From Aminobacter niigataensis (GTDB lineage Bacteria; Pseudomonadota; Alphaproteobacteria; Rhizobiales; Rhizobiaceae), in contig NZ_JACHOT010000006.1 of assembly GCF_014200015.1 (NCBI RefSeq), forward strand, positions 270,332-334,331: a stretch of 64,000 nt of DNA, read 5' to 3'. Shown here piece by piece: positions 43,801 through 51,189 of the stretch. How positions within the stretch are numbered: the stretch's first letter is position 1; every line of letters starts with the position of its first letter. The notes under the pieces are model-generated. The model searched no databases. It had not been told where the DNA came from and saw only the letters and a program-made list of their open reading frames with translations. Made by a program: the position numbers and the translations under genes.

Positions 43801-43876
43801 CCTGGCTGCGCGCGTTGGTGCTGCCTTCGGCAGCGGCCGTCCTGCCGAGCGGTTCGGATCCGGAATAGCCCGACAT
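40817..43876 (-). CDS. mgdC: N-methylglutamate dehydrogenase subunit C
   Basis: A 1019-aa homologue of sarcosine oxidase alpha. An N-terminal 2Fe-2S-type fold (LQFSFDGKTMTGFAGDTLAS) is followed by an FAD/NAD Rossmann domain (DVLVVGAGPTGLSAALAAGR, about residue 200) and, from about residue 620, a GcvT-type folate domain and barrel. The folate domain is where the liberated C1 unit is expected to join tetrahydrofolate. It starts 2 nt after the mgdB stop. Largest subunit of the cytosolic MgdABCD complex. Confidence 0.93.
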   Translation of the reverse strand: MSGYSGSEPLGRTAAAEGSTNARSQAASASQSHRLRSGGLIDRQAPLQFSFDGKTMTGFAGDTLASALVANGVKLVARSFKYHRPRGIITAGSEEPSALVEMRTGARKEPNTRATTQELYDGLIAQSQNRWPSLRRDFMSINQLFSPIFVAGFYYKTFMWPAKFWEAIYEPIIRRAAGLGKSAELPDPDHYDKAWAHCDVLVVGAGPTGLSAALAAGRAGSRVILVEEDVRLGGRLLSDGGEIDGMHAEEWVRRATDELAGLPNVRIMTRTALFGVYDGGVHAALERVNDHVPVPGPHQVRQRIWRIVAKRSVVTAGAIERPIAFPGNDRPGVMMASAVRTYVHRFAAMPGKRVALFTNNDDGWRTVEAIQQAGGDIAAVIDPRGKVPAEYQALAELSDLRVLAGGVSDVKGGVDGVRGLVVTAADGRKQQIDADCLAVSGGWNPNVGLSCFHRGKPVWRDDIAAFVPGDCPTGMVMAGAANGEFSLGACLRDGHAAGVAAAADCGASGNAGEASEAGDEVYAISPLWQVKAKGKAFVDFQHDVTASDVTLAQREGFESVEHLKRYTTLGMATDQGKTSNITGLAIMADATGRTISQTGTTIYRPPYAPVAIGALAGHHRDENFHAWRLTPSHHWAAARGAVFVDTGLWKRAQWYPQPGEKDWIESVSREVLAVRNGVGFCDVSTLGKVDVRGADAGTFLDRVYINAFSSLAVGKARYGLMLREDGIVMDDGTTSRLAEDHYFLTTTTAKAGPVMAHLEFCRQVLWPELDVQLSSASDQWAQFSIAGPNTRKLLQALVDPSEDMSNEGFPFMGAREVKLRGGVTARLFRISFSGEIAFEISVPARYGAAMAENLMIAGKPYGVTPYGTEALGVMRIEKGHVAGPELNGMTTADDLGLGKMMSKKKDFIGRVMAGREALTAPDRQVVVGIKPLDRARRLRSGAHVIPKGGIPGPATDQGYVTSVCFSPMMEQWIGLGLVERGRERIGEIVRIHDPLRSEDYEAEICNPVFYDPEGARQRG

Positions 43877-43878
43877 CT

Positions 43879-44187
43879 TTATTCTCCTGCCTGCACCGGC
43901 TTGGACGCACCCACGCCGGGGGCTGCCGTGACCGATCTGAATTCATGCGTCACGGTGTTGCGCTCGGCTATCAGCCAGGAGCGGCAGCCACCGCCGTGAT
44001 ACCAGTACTCGCGCATGAAGCCGGCTACGTTGTCGCGCAGATAAACATAGTCGTAGAAGGCGTCTTCGACGCGCTCGGGGCTTTCGCCGCTATCGACTGC
44101 GAAGGTGGGCCGCTTGGGCGAGGCGTCGCCGAGATAGGTGAACTCGCCGTTCTCGCGTTCGCCGCAGAAAGGACATGCAATACGCAT
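43879..44187 (-). CDS. mgdB: N-methylglutamate dehydrogenase subunit B
   Basis: A 102-aa homologue of sarcosine oxidase delta, the small zinc subunit. It starts MRIACPFCGERENGEFTYLG with a CPFCG zinc half-site; HGGGCRSWLIAERNT supplies a later Cys and is the conserved family core. It sits between mgdA (16 nt) and mgdC (2 nt), the order known for mgdABCD. Confidence 0.93.
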   Translation of the reverse strand: MRIACPFCGERENGEFTYLGDASPKRPTFAVDSGESPERVEDAFYDYVYLRDNVAGFMREYWYHGGGCRSWLIAERNTVTHEFRSVTAAPGVGASKPVQAGE

Positions 44188-44203
44188 TCCGCCAGTCTCG
44201 CTT

Positions 44204-45457
44204 TCAGTGCAGGTTGGGTTGGGCGCCTTGGCCCTTTTCGTCGATCATCGCGCCGCGGCGGAACCGGTCGAGCCGGAAGCGCGCAGCTTCTGGGTGCGGT
44301 TCGTCACGCGCCAGCAGGTGGGCAAAGACGAGACCGGAAGCCGGCGTCGCCTTGAAGCCGCCATAGCACCAGCCGGCGTTGAGATAGAGGCCGTCGATGG
44401 GCGTCTTGTCGATGATCGGCGTGCCGTCCATCGACATGTCCATGATACCGCCCCACTGGCGCAGCATACGGACGCGGCCGATCATCGGCATGACCGCCAT
44501 GCCGCCTTCGCAGACGTCCTCGACCACTGGCATGTTGCCGCGCTGGGCGTAGGAATTGTAGCCGTCGAGATCGCCGCCGAAGACGAGGCCGCCCTTGTCG
44601 GACTGGCTGATATAGAAGTGGCCGGCGCCGAAGGTGACGACGCCAGGGATGAGCGGCTTGATCGCCTCGGTGACGAAGGCCTGCAGCACGTGGCTTTCGA
44701 TCGGCAGCTTCATGCCGGCCATGGCGGCGACCCGCGAGGTATTGCCGGCGACCGCCATGCCGACCTTGCCGGCGCTGATCTTGCCGCGCGATGTTTCGAC
44801 ACCGGTGACCTTGCCGTTCTGGTCGCGGACGAAGCCGGTGACTTCGCAGTTCTGGATAATGTCGACGCCACGCTGGTCGGCGGCGCGCGCATAACCCCAG
44901 ACCACTGCGTCATGGCGGGCCGTACCGCCGCGGCGCTGCATCAGGCCGCCCATGATCGGGAAGCGCGGGCTGTCGTAATTAAGGAACGGCAGTTCCTTGC
45001 GGATCTGCACCGCGTCGAGCAGTTCGGCATCGATGCCGTTGATGCGCATGGTGTTGCCGCGGCGGGCAAAGGCGTCGCGCTGGGCATCGGAGTGATAGAG
45101 GTTGATGATGCCGCGCTGGCTAACCATCGCGTTGTAATTGAGATCCTGCTCCATGCGCTCCCACAGCTTCATCGAAAGCTCGTAGAAGCCGGTATTGCCG
45201 GGAAGGCCGTAGTTGGAACGGATGATGGTGGTGTTGCGGCCGGCATTGCCGGAACCGATCCAGCCCTTTTCGAGCACCGCGACATTGCGGATGCCGTACT
45301 CGTTGGCGAGGAAATAGGCCGTGGCCAAGCCGTGGCCGCCACCACCGATGATGATCACATCGTAGTGACTCTTGGGTGCCGGATCGCGCCAAGCCCGGGT
45401 CCAGCCCTGATGACCGGACAAAGCTGCCTTGGCGAGTGAGAAGATCGAATATTTCAT
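44204..45457 (-). CDS. mgdA: N-methylglutamate dehydrogenase subunit A
   Basis: A 417-aa FAD oxidoreductase homologous to sarcosine oxidase beta. The dinucleotide motif is DVIIIGGGGHGLATAYFLAN (about residues 34-53). The flavin-attachment-type region KGWIGSGNAGRNTTIIRSNY follows, and the C-terminal LYLNAGWCYGGFKATPASG closes the FAD site. It is the likely site of N-methylglutamate oxidation. A 10-bp hairpin in the 82-nt gap separates it from gmaS. Confidence 0.93.
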   Translation of the reverse strand: MKYSIFSLAKAALSGHQGWTRAWRDPAPKSHYDVIIIGGGGHGLATAYFLANEYGIRNVAVLEKGWIGSGNAGRNTTIIRSNYGLPGNTGFYELSMKLWERMEQDLNYNAMVSQRGIINLYHSDAQRDAFARRGNTMRINGIDAELLDAVQIRKELPFLNYDSPRFPIMGGLMQRRGGTARHDAVVWGYARAADQRGVDIIQNCEVTGFVRDQNGKVTGVETSRGKISAGKVGMAVAGNTSRVAAMAGMKLPIESHVLQAFVTEAIKPLIPGVVTFGAGHFYISQSDKGGLVFGGDLDGYNSYAQRGNMPVVEDVCEGGMAVMPMIGRVRMLRQWGGIMDMSMDGTPIIDKTPIDGLYLNAGWCYGGFKATPASGLVFAHLLARDEPHPEAARFRLDRFRRGAMIDEKGQGAQPNLH

Positions 45458-45496
45458 CGCATGTGTTCCGGCGAAATGTGAGGTGTGTCCGAGGCA

Positions 45497-45521
45497 GCGC
45501 CCGATCTGGATGATCGGGCGC
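45497..45521 (-). promoter_or_regulatory. Intercistronic hairpin between gmaS and mgdA
   Basis: GCGCCCGATC and GATCGGGCGC form a perfect 10-bp stem with a 5-nt loop, without a T-run. It splits the mgs-gmaS and mgd halves of the operon and may set their relative message levels. Confidence 0.6.
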
Positions 45522-45539
45522 CGAGCCTGTTCTTGTGCC

Positions 45540-46883
45540 TCAGACGTCCAGCGTGTGGTCGCGCTCCCACTGGGTGAAGTGCGACGCGTAGGAGTTCCAC
45601 TCCTGGTGCTTGAGCTTGATGAAGGCGGCGGAGAACTCCTCGCCCATCGCAGCTTTCAGCTCGCTGTCTTCGTCATAGGCGCGCAGCGCGTCAAGCAGGT
45701 TGAGCGGCAGCTTGGCGCCATGCGTGACGGTGTGGCCTTCACGGTACATGTCGACGTCGCTGCGCGGACCGGGATCGGCCTTGGAGCGGATGCCGCTGAG
45801 GCCGGCAGCGATGATGATCGCCTGCATCAGGTACGGGTTGGCAGCGCCGTCGGGCAGGCGCAGTTCGAAGCGGCCGGGGCCGGGCACGCGCACCATGTGG
45901 GTGCGGTTGTTGCCGGTCCAGGTCACCGTGTTCGGCGCCCAGGTTGCACCCGAAAGAGTGCGCGGTGCGTTGATGCGCTTGTAGGAGTTGACGGTCGGAT
46001 TGCAGATCGCGGCAAGTGCCGAGGCGTGCTTCATGATGCCGCCGAGGAAGTACCTGCCCTTCTCGGAAAGACCCAGCTCCATGTTCTTGTCGGCAAAGGC
46101 ATTGTTCTTGCCGCTCAGATCCCACACCGAAATGTGGGCATGGCAGCCGCTGCCGGTGAGGCCTGGGAAAGGCTTCGGCATGAAGGTCGCGCGCAGGCCA
46201 TGCTTTTCGGCGATCGAGCGGACCATGAACTTGAAGAACGAATGCTTGTCGGCAGTCTGCAGGACGTCGTCGTACTCCCAGTTCATTTCGAACTGGCCGT
46301 TCGCGTCCTCATGGTCGTTCTGGTAGGGCTTCCAGCCGAGATCGAGCATCGCATCGCAGATTTCGGCGATGACATCGAAGCGGCGCATCACGGCCTGCTG
46401 GTCGTAGCAGGACTTTGCCGCCGTATCGTACTCGTCGGCAATCTGCTTGCCATCCGGCGTGGTCAGGAAGAATTCCGGCTCGACGCCGGTCTTGACGCGC
46501 ATGCCTTCCTTGGCGGCTTCGGCGACGAGGCGCTTCAGCGTGTTGCGCGGCGCCTGGGCCACGCCCTTGCCTTCCATCAGGCAGTCGGATGCGAGCCAGG
46601 CAACTTCCGGACGCCAGGGCAGCTGGATGACCGAGATCGGATCCGGCACAGCCAGCATATCCGGGTGCGCCGGCGTCAGGTCCAGCCAAGTCGCGAAGCC
46701 GGCAAAGCCGGCTCCGTCCTTCTGCATGTCCGATATAGCCTGCGCAGGCACCAACTTGGCGCGCTGCCCTCCGAAGAGGTCAGTATACGACACCATGAAG
46801 TATCTGATGTTGCGAGTCCTTGCGAACTCTTTGAGATCAGTCACCTCCGACTGATCGATTTTGGCTTCGAAGGCCGTACCCAT
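45540..46883 (-). CDS. gmaS: gamma-glutamylmethylamide synthetase
   Basis: A 447-aa glutamine-synthetase-like enzyme joining methylamine to glutamate with ATP. GS-fold motifs are visible: VEPEFFLTTPDG, NGQFEMNWEYDD, GSGCHAHISVWD and RTHMVRVPGPGRFELRLPDG. It is not a housekeeping GlnA: it lies between mgsC and mgdA in the standard order of the N-methylglutamate pathway. The start MGTAFEAKI has GGGAGGAG eight bases upstream; a TTG six codons earlier was rejected because it covers that site. It performs the first step of methylamine use here. Confidence 0.94.
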   Translation of the reverse strand: MGTAFEAKIDQSEVTDLKEFARTRNIRYFMVSYTDLFGGQRAKLVPAQAISDMQKDGAGFAGFATWLDLTPAHPDMLAVPDPISVIQLPWRPEVAWLASDCLMEGKGVAQAPRNTLKRLVAEAAKEGMRVKTGVEPEFFLTTPDGKQIADEYDTAAKSCYDQQAVMRRFDVIAEICDAMLDLGWKPYQNDHEDANGQFEMNWEYDDVLQTADKHSFFKFMVRSIAEKHGLRATFMPKPFPGLTGSGCHAHISVWDLSGKNNAFADKNMELGLSEKGRYFLGGIMKHASALAAICNPTVNSYKRINAPRTLSGATWAPNTVTWTGNNRTHMVRVPGPGRFELRLPDGAANPYLMQAIIIAAGLSGIRSKADPGPRSDVDMYREGHTVTHGAKLPLNLLDALRAYDEDSELKAAMGEEFSAAFIKLKHQEWNSYASHFTQWERDHTLDV

Positions 46884-46912
46884 GTAAAATGCTCCTCCCA
46901 ATCCTTGTGGTT

Positions 46913-48241
46913 TTAAAAGGGACCCTTCCCGGGTACCCAGCTCGTCCCCGCAAGCGGCACGCCAGCCATGGCGGCAGCTTCGATCGAAAGAGCGCAGAGA
47001 TCCTCAGGCTCGAGATTGTGCAGATGATTTTTGCCGCAGGCACGGGCGATAGTCTGTGCCTCGAGCGTCATGACCTTCAGGTAGTTCGCCAGACGGCGAC
47101 CAGCCGCGATCGGATCGACGCGCTTCATCAGCTCGACGTCCTGCGTGGTGATGCCGGCAGGGTCCTTGCCCTCGTGCCAATCGTCGTAAGCGCCGGCAGT
47201 GGTGCCGAGCTTCTGGTATTCATCCTCCCAACGCGGATCGTTGTCGCCCAGCGCGATCAGCGCTGCGGTTCCAACCGATACTGCATCGGCACCGAGGGCG
47301 AGCGCTTTGGCCACATCGGCACCATTGCGTATGCCACCGGAAACGATCAGCTGAACCTTGCGGTGCATGCCGAGGTCCTGAAGCGCCTTCACTGCCGGGC
47401 GGATACAGGCGAGCGTCGGCTGGCCGACATGCTCGATGAACACTTCCTGGGTCGCTGCGGTGCCGCCCTGCATGCCGTCGAGCACGACGACGTCAGCGCC
47501 GGCCTTCACTGCGAGCGCGGTGTCGTAGTAGGGGCGTGCGCCACCAATCTTGACGTAGATCGGCTTTTGCCAGTCGGTGATCTCGCGGATTTCAAGGATC
47601 TTGATCTCGAGATCGTCAGGACCGGTCCAGTCGGGGTGACGGCAGGCCGAACGCTGGTCGATGCCCTTGGGCAGGGTGCGCATCTCGGCGACGCGGTCGG
47701 AAATCTTCTGGCCGAGAAGCATGCCGCCGCCGCCCGGCTTGGCGCCCTGGCCGACAACGATTTCGATGGCGTCGGCACGACGCAGGTCGCGCGGGTTCAT
47801 GCCGTAACGCGACGGCAGGTATTGGTAAACCAGGTGCTTGGAGTGGCCGCGCTCTTCCTCGGTCATGCCGCCGTCACCGGTGGTGGTCGAGGTGCCGGAA
47901 AGCGTTGCGCCGCGGCCGAGGGCTTCCTTGGCCGGGCCCGACAGCGAGCCGAAGCTCATGCCGGCGACGGTGATCGGGATCTTCAGCTCGATCGGCTTCT
48001 TGGCGAAACGCGTGCCCAATACGACCGAGGTGTCGCACTTTTCGCGATAGCCTTCGAGCGGATAGCGCGAGATCGAAGCGCCGAGGAACAGCAGGTCGTC
48101 GAAGTGCGGGACCTTGCGTTTGGCACCGGAGCCGCGGATGTCGTAGATGCCCGTCGCTGCGGCGCGACGGATTTCGGACATTGCGTATTCATCGAACGTG
48201 GCCGACTTGCGTGGCGTCGTCGGAGGATTGTGATAGCTCAT
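46913..48241 (-). CDS. mgsC: N-methylglutamate synthase subunit C (glutamate synthase-like FMN domain)
   Basis: A 442-aa homologue of the FMN-binding alpha/beta-barrel domain of glutamate synthase. GATLSGTSTTTGDGGMTEEE, VVLDGMQGGTAATQEVF and VQLIVSGGIRNGADVAKALA are barrel motifs; Cys residues near the end (RACGKNHLHN) may hold an iron-sulphur cluster. With MgsA and MgsB it transfers the methylamine group of gamma-glutamylmethylamide to make N-methylglutamate. It starts 8 nt after mgsB. Confidence 0.93.
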   Translation of the reverse strand: MSYHNPPTTPRKSATFDEYAMSEIRRAAATGIYDIRGSGAKRKVPHFDDLLFLGASISRYPLEGYREKCDTSVVLGTRFAKKPIELKIPITVAGMSFGSLSGPAKEALGRGATLSGTSTTTGDGGMTEEERGHSKHLVYQYLPSRYGMNPRDLRRADAIEIVVGQGAKPGGGGMLLGQKISDRVAEMRTLPKGIDQRSACRHPDWTGPDDLEIKILEIREITDWQKPIYVKIGGARPYYDTALAVKAGADVVVLDGMQGGTAATQEVFIEHVGQPTLACIRPAVKALQDLGMHRKVQLIVSGGIRNGADVAKALALGADAVSVGTAALIALGDNDPRWEDEYQKLGTTAGAYDDWHEGKDPAGITTQDVELMKRVDPIAAGRRLANYLKVMTLEAQTIARACGKNHLHNLEPEDLCALSIEAAAMAGVPLAGTSWVPGKGPF

Positions 48242-48249
48242 TTTGTTCC

Positions 48250-48987
48250 TCAGTATGCGTCAGCGTTGTCGATGTTGAAGTTGTAGAGCGTGCGCGCCGA
48301 ACCGTAGCGCGAGAACTCTTCCGGCTTCACGTCGGTGATGCCGGCGCGGTCGAGCAGATCCTGCAGGATCGCGATGTGCTCGGGGCGCAATTCCTTCTTG
48401 ATGCAGTCAGCGCCGAGGCTCTTGACCGAGCCGCGAACGAACAGGCGGGCTTCGTAGATCGAGTCGCCGAGCGCGTCGCCGGCATCGCCGAGCACCACGA
48501 GGTTGCCGGACTGCGCCATGAAGGCCGACATGTGGCCGATGTTGCCGCGAACGACGATGTTGATGCCCTTCATCGAGATACCGCAACGCGACGAAGCGTT
48601 GCCTTCGATGACCAGCAGGCCGCCGCGACCGGTGGCGCCGGCGTACTGGCTGGCGTCGCCCTTCACGACGATGGTGCCCGACATCATGTTTTCACCGACG
48701 CCCGGGCCGGCCGAGCCATGCACGGTGATCGTCGACAGCTGGTTCATGCCGCCGCAATAGTAGCCGACGCTGCCCTGCACATCGATCGAGATCGGGTGCT
48801 CGGCGCCGACGGCAACCGCATGGCTGCCCTTCGGGTTGATGACTTCCCAGTTCGGCTCGGTGGAAGCGTCCTTCACCTCATGCAGCGCCTGGTTGAACTC
48901 GCGCAGCGTGTTCTTCGAAAGATCGAACACCTTCGGCGCGTAGTTGACCTGGTGCAGGGGGGACGTCGCAAGATTCGTTGAATGCAT
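48250..48987 (-). CDS. mgsB: N-methylglutamate synthase subunit B (GXGXG beta-helix)
   Basis: A 245-aa protein matching the C-terminal beta-helix (GXGXG) domain of glutamate synthase. Regular Gly repeats run along the chain: VHGSAGPGVGENMMSGTIVV, GATGRGGLLVIEGNASSRCG, ISMKGINIVVRGNIGHM. The start MHSTNLATSP was chosen for length; the frame is open 86 codons further upstream, inside mgsA. It structurally links amidotransferase and synthase parts. Only 4 nt separate it from mgsA. Confidence 0.92.
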   Translation of the reverse strand: MHSTNLATSPLHQVNYAPKVFDLSKNTLREFNQALHEVKDASTEPNWEVINPKGSHAVAVGAEHPISIDVQGSVGYYCGGMNQLSTITVHGSAGPGVGENMMSGTIVVKGDASQYAGATGRGGLLVIEGNASSRCGISMKGINIVVRGNIGHMSAFMAQSGNLVVLGDAGDALGDSIYEARLFVRGSVKSLGADCIKKELRPEHIAILQDLLDRAGITDVKPEEFSRYGSARTLYNFNIDNADAY

Positions 48988-48991
48988 AGTC

Positions 48992-49888
48992 TCAGTGCTC
49001 CCAGAAATAGACGGTGGAGGGCTCAGGCTCCCAGACCTTGGCGTCTTCGATGCCGGGCAGGTTGGCGAGCGCGCGATATTCGGAGCCGAAAGCGACATAC
49101 TGGTCGGTCTCGGCCATGACGGCGGGCTTGCAGGAGATCGGATCGCGGACAACGCCGAAGCCGTCCTTGGTGCCGACCACGAAGGTGAAGAAGCCGTCGA
49201 GGTCGTTGAGGCTGCTTTCCAGCGCCTCGCCGAGATTCTGGCCATGCGCGATCTTCGACGACAGGTAGGCGGCGGCCACCTCGGTGTCGTTTTCGGTCTC
49301 GAAACGCATGCCGTCGCGGATCAGTTCGCGGCGCAGATTGTTATGGTTCGACAGCGAGCCGTTGTGCACCAGGCACTGGTCCGGGCCGGTCGAGAAAGGG
49401 TGCGCGCCGAGCGTGGTGACAGCGGATTCGGTAGCCATGCGGGTGTGGCCGATGCCATGGCTGCCACCCATGGAGGCAATGTCGAAACGCTTGAGCACTT
49501 CGATCGGCAGGCCGACTTCCTTGTAGATTTCGATGGCTTCGCCAGCGCCCATGACGCGGACGTTGGGGCGCAGTTCGGCGAGTGCCACGCGGGCTTCACC
49601 GATCTTGTCGGCCGGCACGTCCAGCACCGCATGGGTGGACTTTACCGTCGACGAAACCTTGGCGTTGATCTTCTTGCCGAGCTCGGCGTCGAGACCCTTG
49701 AAATCTGCGTCCGGGGTAGCCGACTGGATGGTGATCTTGCCATGACCCTTGGCACCGCCGCCATAAATGGCGATGCCCGCGCTATCAGGGCCGCGATCGG
49801 TCATAGTTACGAGCATTTCGGACAGCAGCGCGCCCAATTGGGGCTCCAACGACTTGTCCTTGAGAAAGAGTCCTACAATTCCGCACAT
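48992..49888 (-). CDS. mgsA: N-methylglutamate synthase subunit A (class-II amidotransferase)
   Basis: A 298-aa N-terminal-nucleophile glutamine amidotransferase. The catalytic Cys2 is in MCGIVGLFL; further motifs are MTDRGPDSAGIAIYG, IGHTRMATESAV and CLVHNGSLSNHNNLRRELI. It hydrolyses gamma-glutamylmethylamide and hands the amine to MgsC. It is the first gene of the eight-gene mgsABC-gmaS-mgdABCD run, following a 400-bp leader region. Confidence 0.93.
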   Translation of the reverse strand: MCGIVGLFLKDKSLEPQLGALLSEMLVTMTDRGPDSAGIAIYGGGAKGHGKITIQSATPDADFKGLDAELGKKINAKVSSTVKSTHAVLDVPADKIGEARVALAELRPNVRVMGAGEAIEIYKEVGLPIEVLKRFDIASMGGSHGIGHTRMATESAVTTLGAHPFSTGPDQCLVHNGSLSNHNNLRRELIRDGMRFETENDTEVAAAYLSSKIAHGQNLGEALESSLNDLDGFFTFVVGTKDGFGVVRDPISCKPAVMAETDQYVAFGSEYRALANLPGIEDAKVWEPEPSTVYFWEH

Positions 49889-50288
49889 CCCAGTTTCCTC
49901 ACCTGATTGGCTGCCTGTGACAAAAGCTAGCAGGTTCCCGAGGCCAATTCAACTGTGATGAATTTTTTATTCCTGTAGAAAAACAAGAAAGCGACAATTC
50001 GGCCACTCCGGCTAACGCTAGGGCAGCGTCCCGCGCGGTTTTTCGCCGCGCGGCGCGGAATTTCGGCGCTGATTGCACCGTGGACGACTTGAATTTCAGA
50101 AGTTGAGGCCGCGCTCGCCGGGCTTCATTGCCGATTTTTCGGACATCCGAGGGCGTACAACCGTCCGCGCCGGCGCATTTTTTTCGAGGCTGCGCACGGT
50201 CGAGCCGGCCTTGGGCCAGCCGCCAGAAATCATGGATGCAGGTGGTTAAGCCGAAGGGCGAGCGCCAAAGCTCGCCCCTGCCCGAGAG
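49889..50288 (-). promoter_or_regulatory. Leader/promoter region of the mgs-gmaS-mgd operon (400 bp)
   Basis: No credible gene is present. On the minus strand TGGCCGAATTGTCGCT (50005-49990) has the GG-N10-GC spacing of a sigma-54 -24/-12 promoter, about 100 bp before mgsA, though several consensus bases are missing. An A/T-rich stretch with GAAT-N5-ATTC (near 49959-49971) lies just downstream of it. A GC-rich imperfect hairpin (about 50029-50058) lies upstream, and GGGCGAGC/GCTCGCCC (50256-50277) follows the XRE gene. Confidence 0.4.
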
Positions 50289-51026
50289 CTAGTCGCTGCC
50301 GCGACCGCGTGGATAAGAGATGATCGACAGATATTTGATCGGCAAATGGGTCAGTTCTTCCGGGCCGTGCGGCGCATCGGCATCGAAGAACAAGCTGTCA
50401 CCCGGAGTCATGCGGTAGAGGTTGTTGCTGTGGCGATAAACGACCTCGCCCTCCAGCATGTAGAGAAACTCCATGCCATCATGCTGGAATGTCGGGAAGA
50501 CATCAGAGTCTTCCGACAGCGTGATCAAATATGGTTCGACCGTTACGCCTGACGTGTCCGAACCGATATGGCCAAGCAACGTATATTGGTGTCCGGCGCG
50601 GGTGCCGCGGCGTTCGACGTCGACCCCTTCGTTGGCCTTGACGAACACGGCGTTTCTCTCTTCCTCGAAGCGGCGGAAGAAGGCGGTGACCGGGACGCCG
50701 AGCGCGCGGGAAAGCGCCTGTAGCGTCGTCAACGATGGCGAGGTGATGCCGTTCTCGATCTTGGACAACATGCCGAGCGAGATATCGGTGGCCGAAGCAA
50801 GATCGGCAACCGTGATGCCGAGCTTCTTACGGAAGGCGCGGACCTCGTGGCCGATCGCCACCTCCAGCACCTTTTCCCGGGTATCGCGCGTCGCATGCGG
50901 ATCCTGAGACAGCGGCGAGACGCGCGACAGCGCTGATTTGGCCGCAACCGCCGGTATGGCTGCCGACAGGGCCTTGCCATTCTTCTTCGAGTGTCCGTGC
51001 TTTTCCGCTGGCTTGGCCTTCGTCAT
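50289..51026 (-). CDS. XRE-family regulator with cupin sensor domain
   Basis: A 245-aa protein. A basic, low-complexity N terminus (~50 residues, Lys/Ala-rich) precedes an HTH (TVADLASATDISLGMLSKIE, about residues 72-91) and a C-terminal cupin (FQHDGMEFLYMLEGEVVYRH; GDSLFFDADAPHGPEEL). Such proteins regulate amine or amino-acid use after binding a small ligand. It lies directly upstream of the mgs operon on the same strand, making it a good candidate regulator. A CATTTT/AAAATG palindrome 50 bp before its start may be an autoregulatory site. Confidence 0.9.
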   Translation of the reverse strand: MTKAKPAEKHGHSKKNGKALSAAIPAVAAKSALSRVSPLSQDPHATRDTREKVLEVAIGHEVRAFRKKLGITVADLASATDISLGMLSKIENGITSPSLTTLQALSRALGVPVTAFFRRFEEERNAVFVKANEGVDVERRGTRAGHQYTLLGHIGSDTSGVTVEPYLITLSEDSDVFPTFQHDGMEFLYMLEGEVVYRHSNNLYRMTPGDSLFFDADAPHGPEELTHLPIKYLSIISYPRGRGSD

Positions 51027-51075
51027 GTCGATGCCGTCTGCTCCTGCTCGCTGAATCTATTTCACCGAGAGTAAA

Positions 51076-51091
51076 CATTTTAGGCAAAATG
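51076..51091. promoter_or_regulatory. CATTTT-AGGC-AAAATG palindrome before the XRE gene
   Basis: Perfect 6-bp arms with a 4-nt spacer, 50 bp upstream of the XRE-cupin start. It is a plausible operator for that protein; no second exact copy was found before mgsA. Confidence 0.4.
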
Positions 51092-51189
51092 CACAACAGG
51101 TGTAAAGGCTGCAGTCCACCGAATGGAGTCGCCAGGACAGTAATTGGCCGAGAGTTCAACTTCGTGCGGGTTGGCCGGGACAGTTACCG

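Noticed and set aside
40192..45457. Reading mgdABCD as sarcosine oxidase soxBDAG
   Set aside because: The subunits are homologous, but the adjoining gmaS and mgsABC in standard order make N-methylglutamate dehydrogenase the better call.
45540..46883. Reading gmaS as a glutamine synthetase
   Set aside because: The fold is shared, but its location between mgsC and mgdA points to gamma-glutamylmethylamide synthetase.
50256..50277. GGGCGAGC/GCTCGCCC hairpin as terminator of the XRE gene
   Set aside because: No T-run follows on the minus strand; termination is doubtful.
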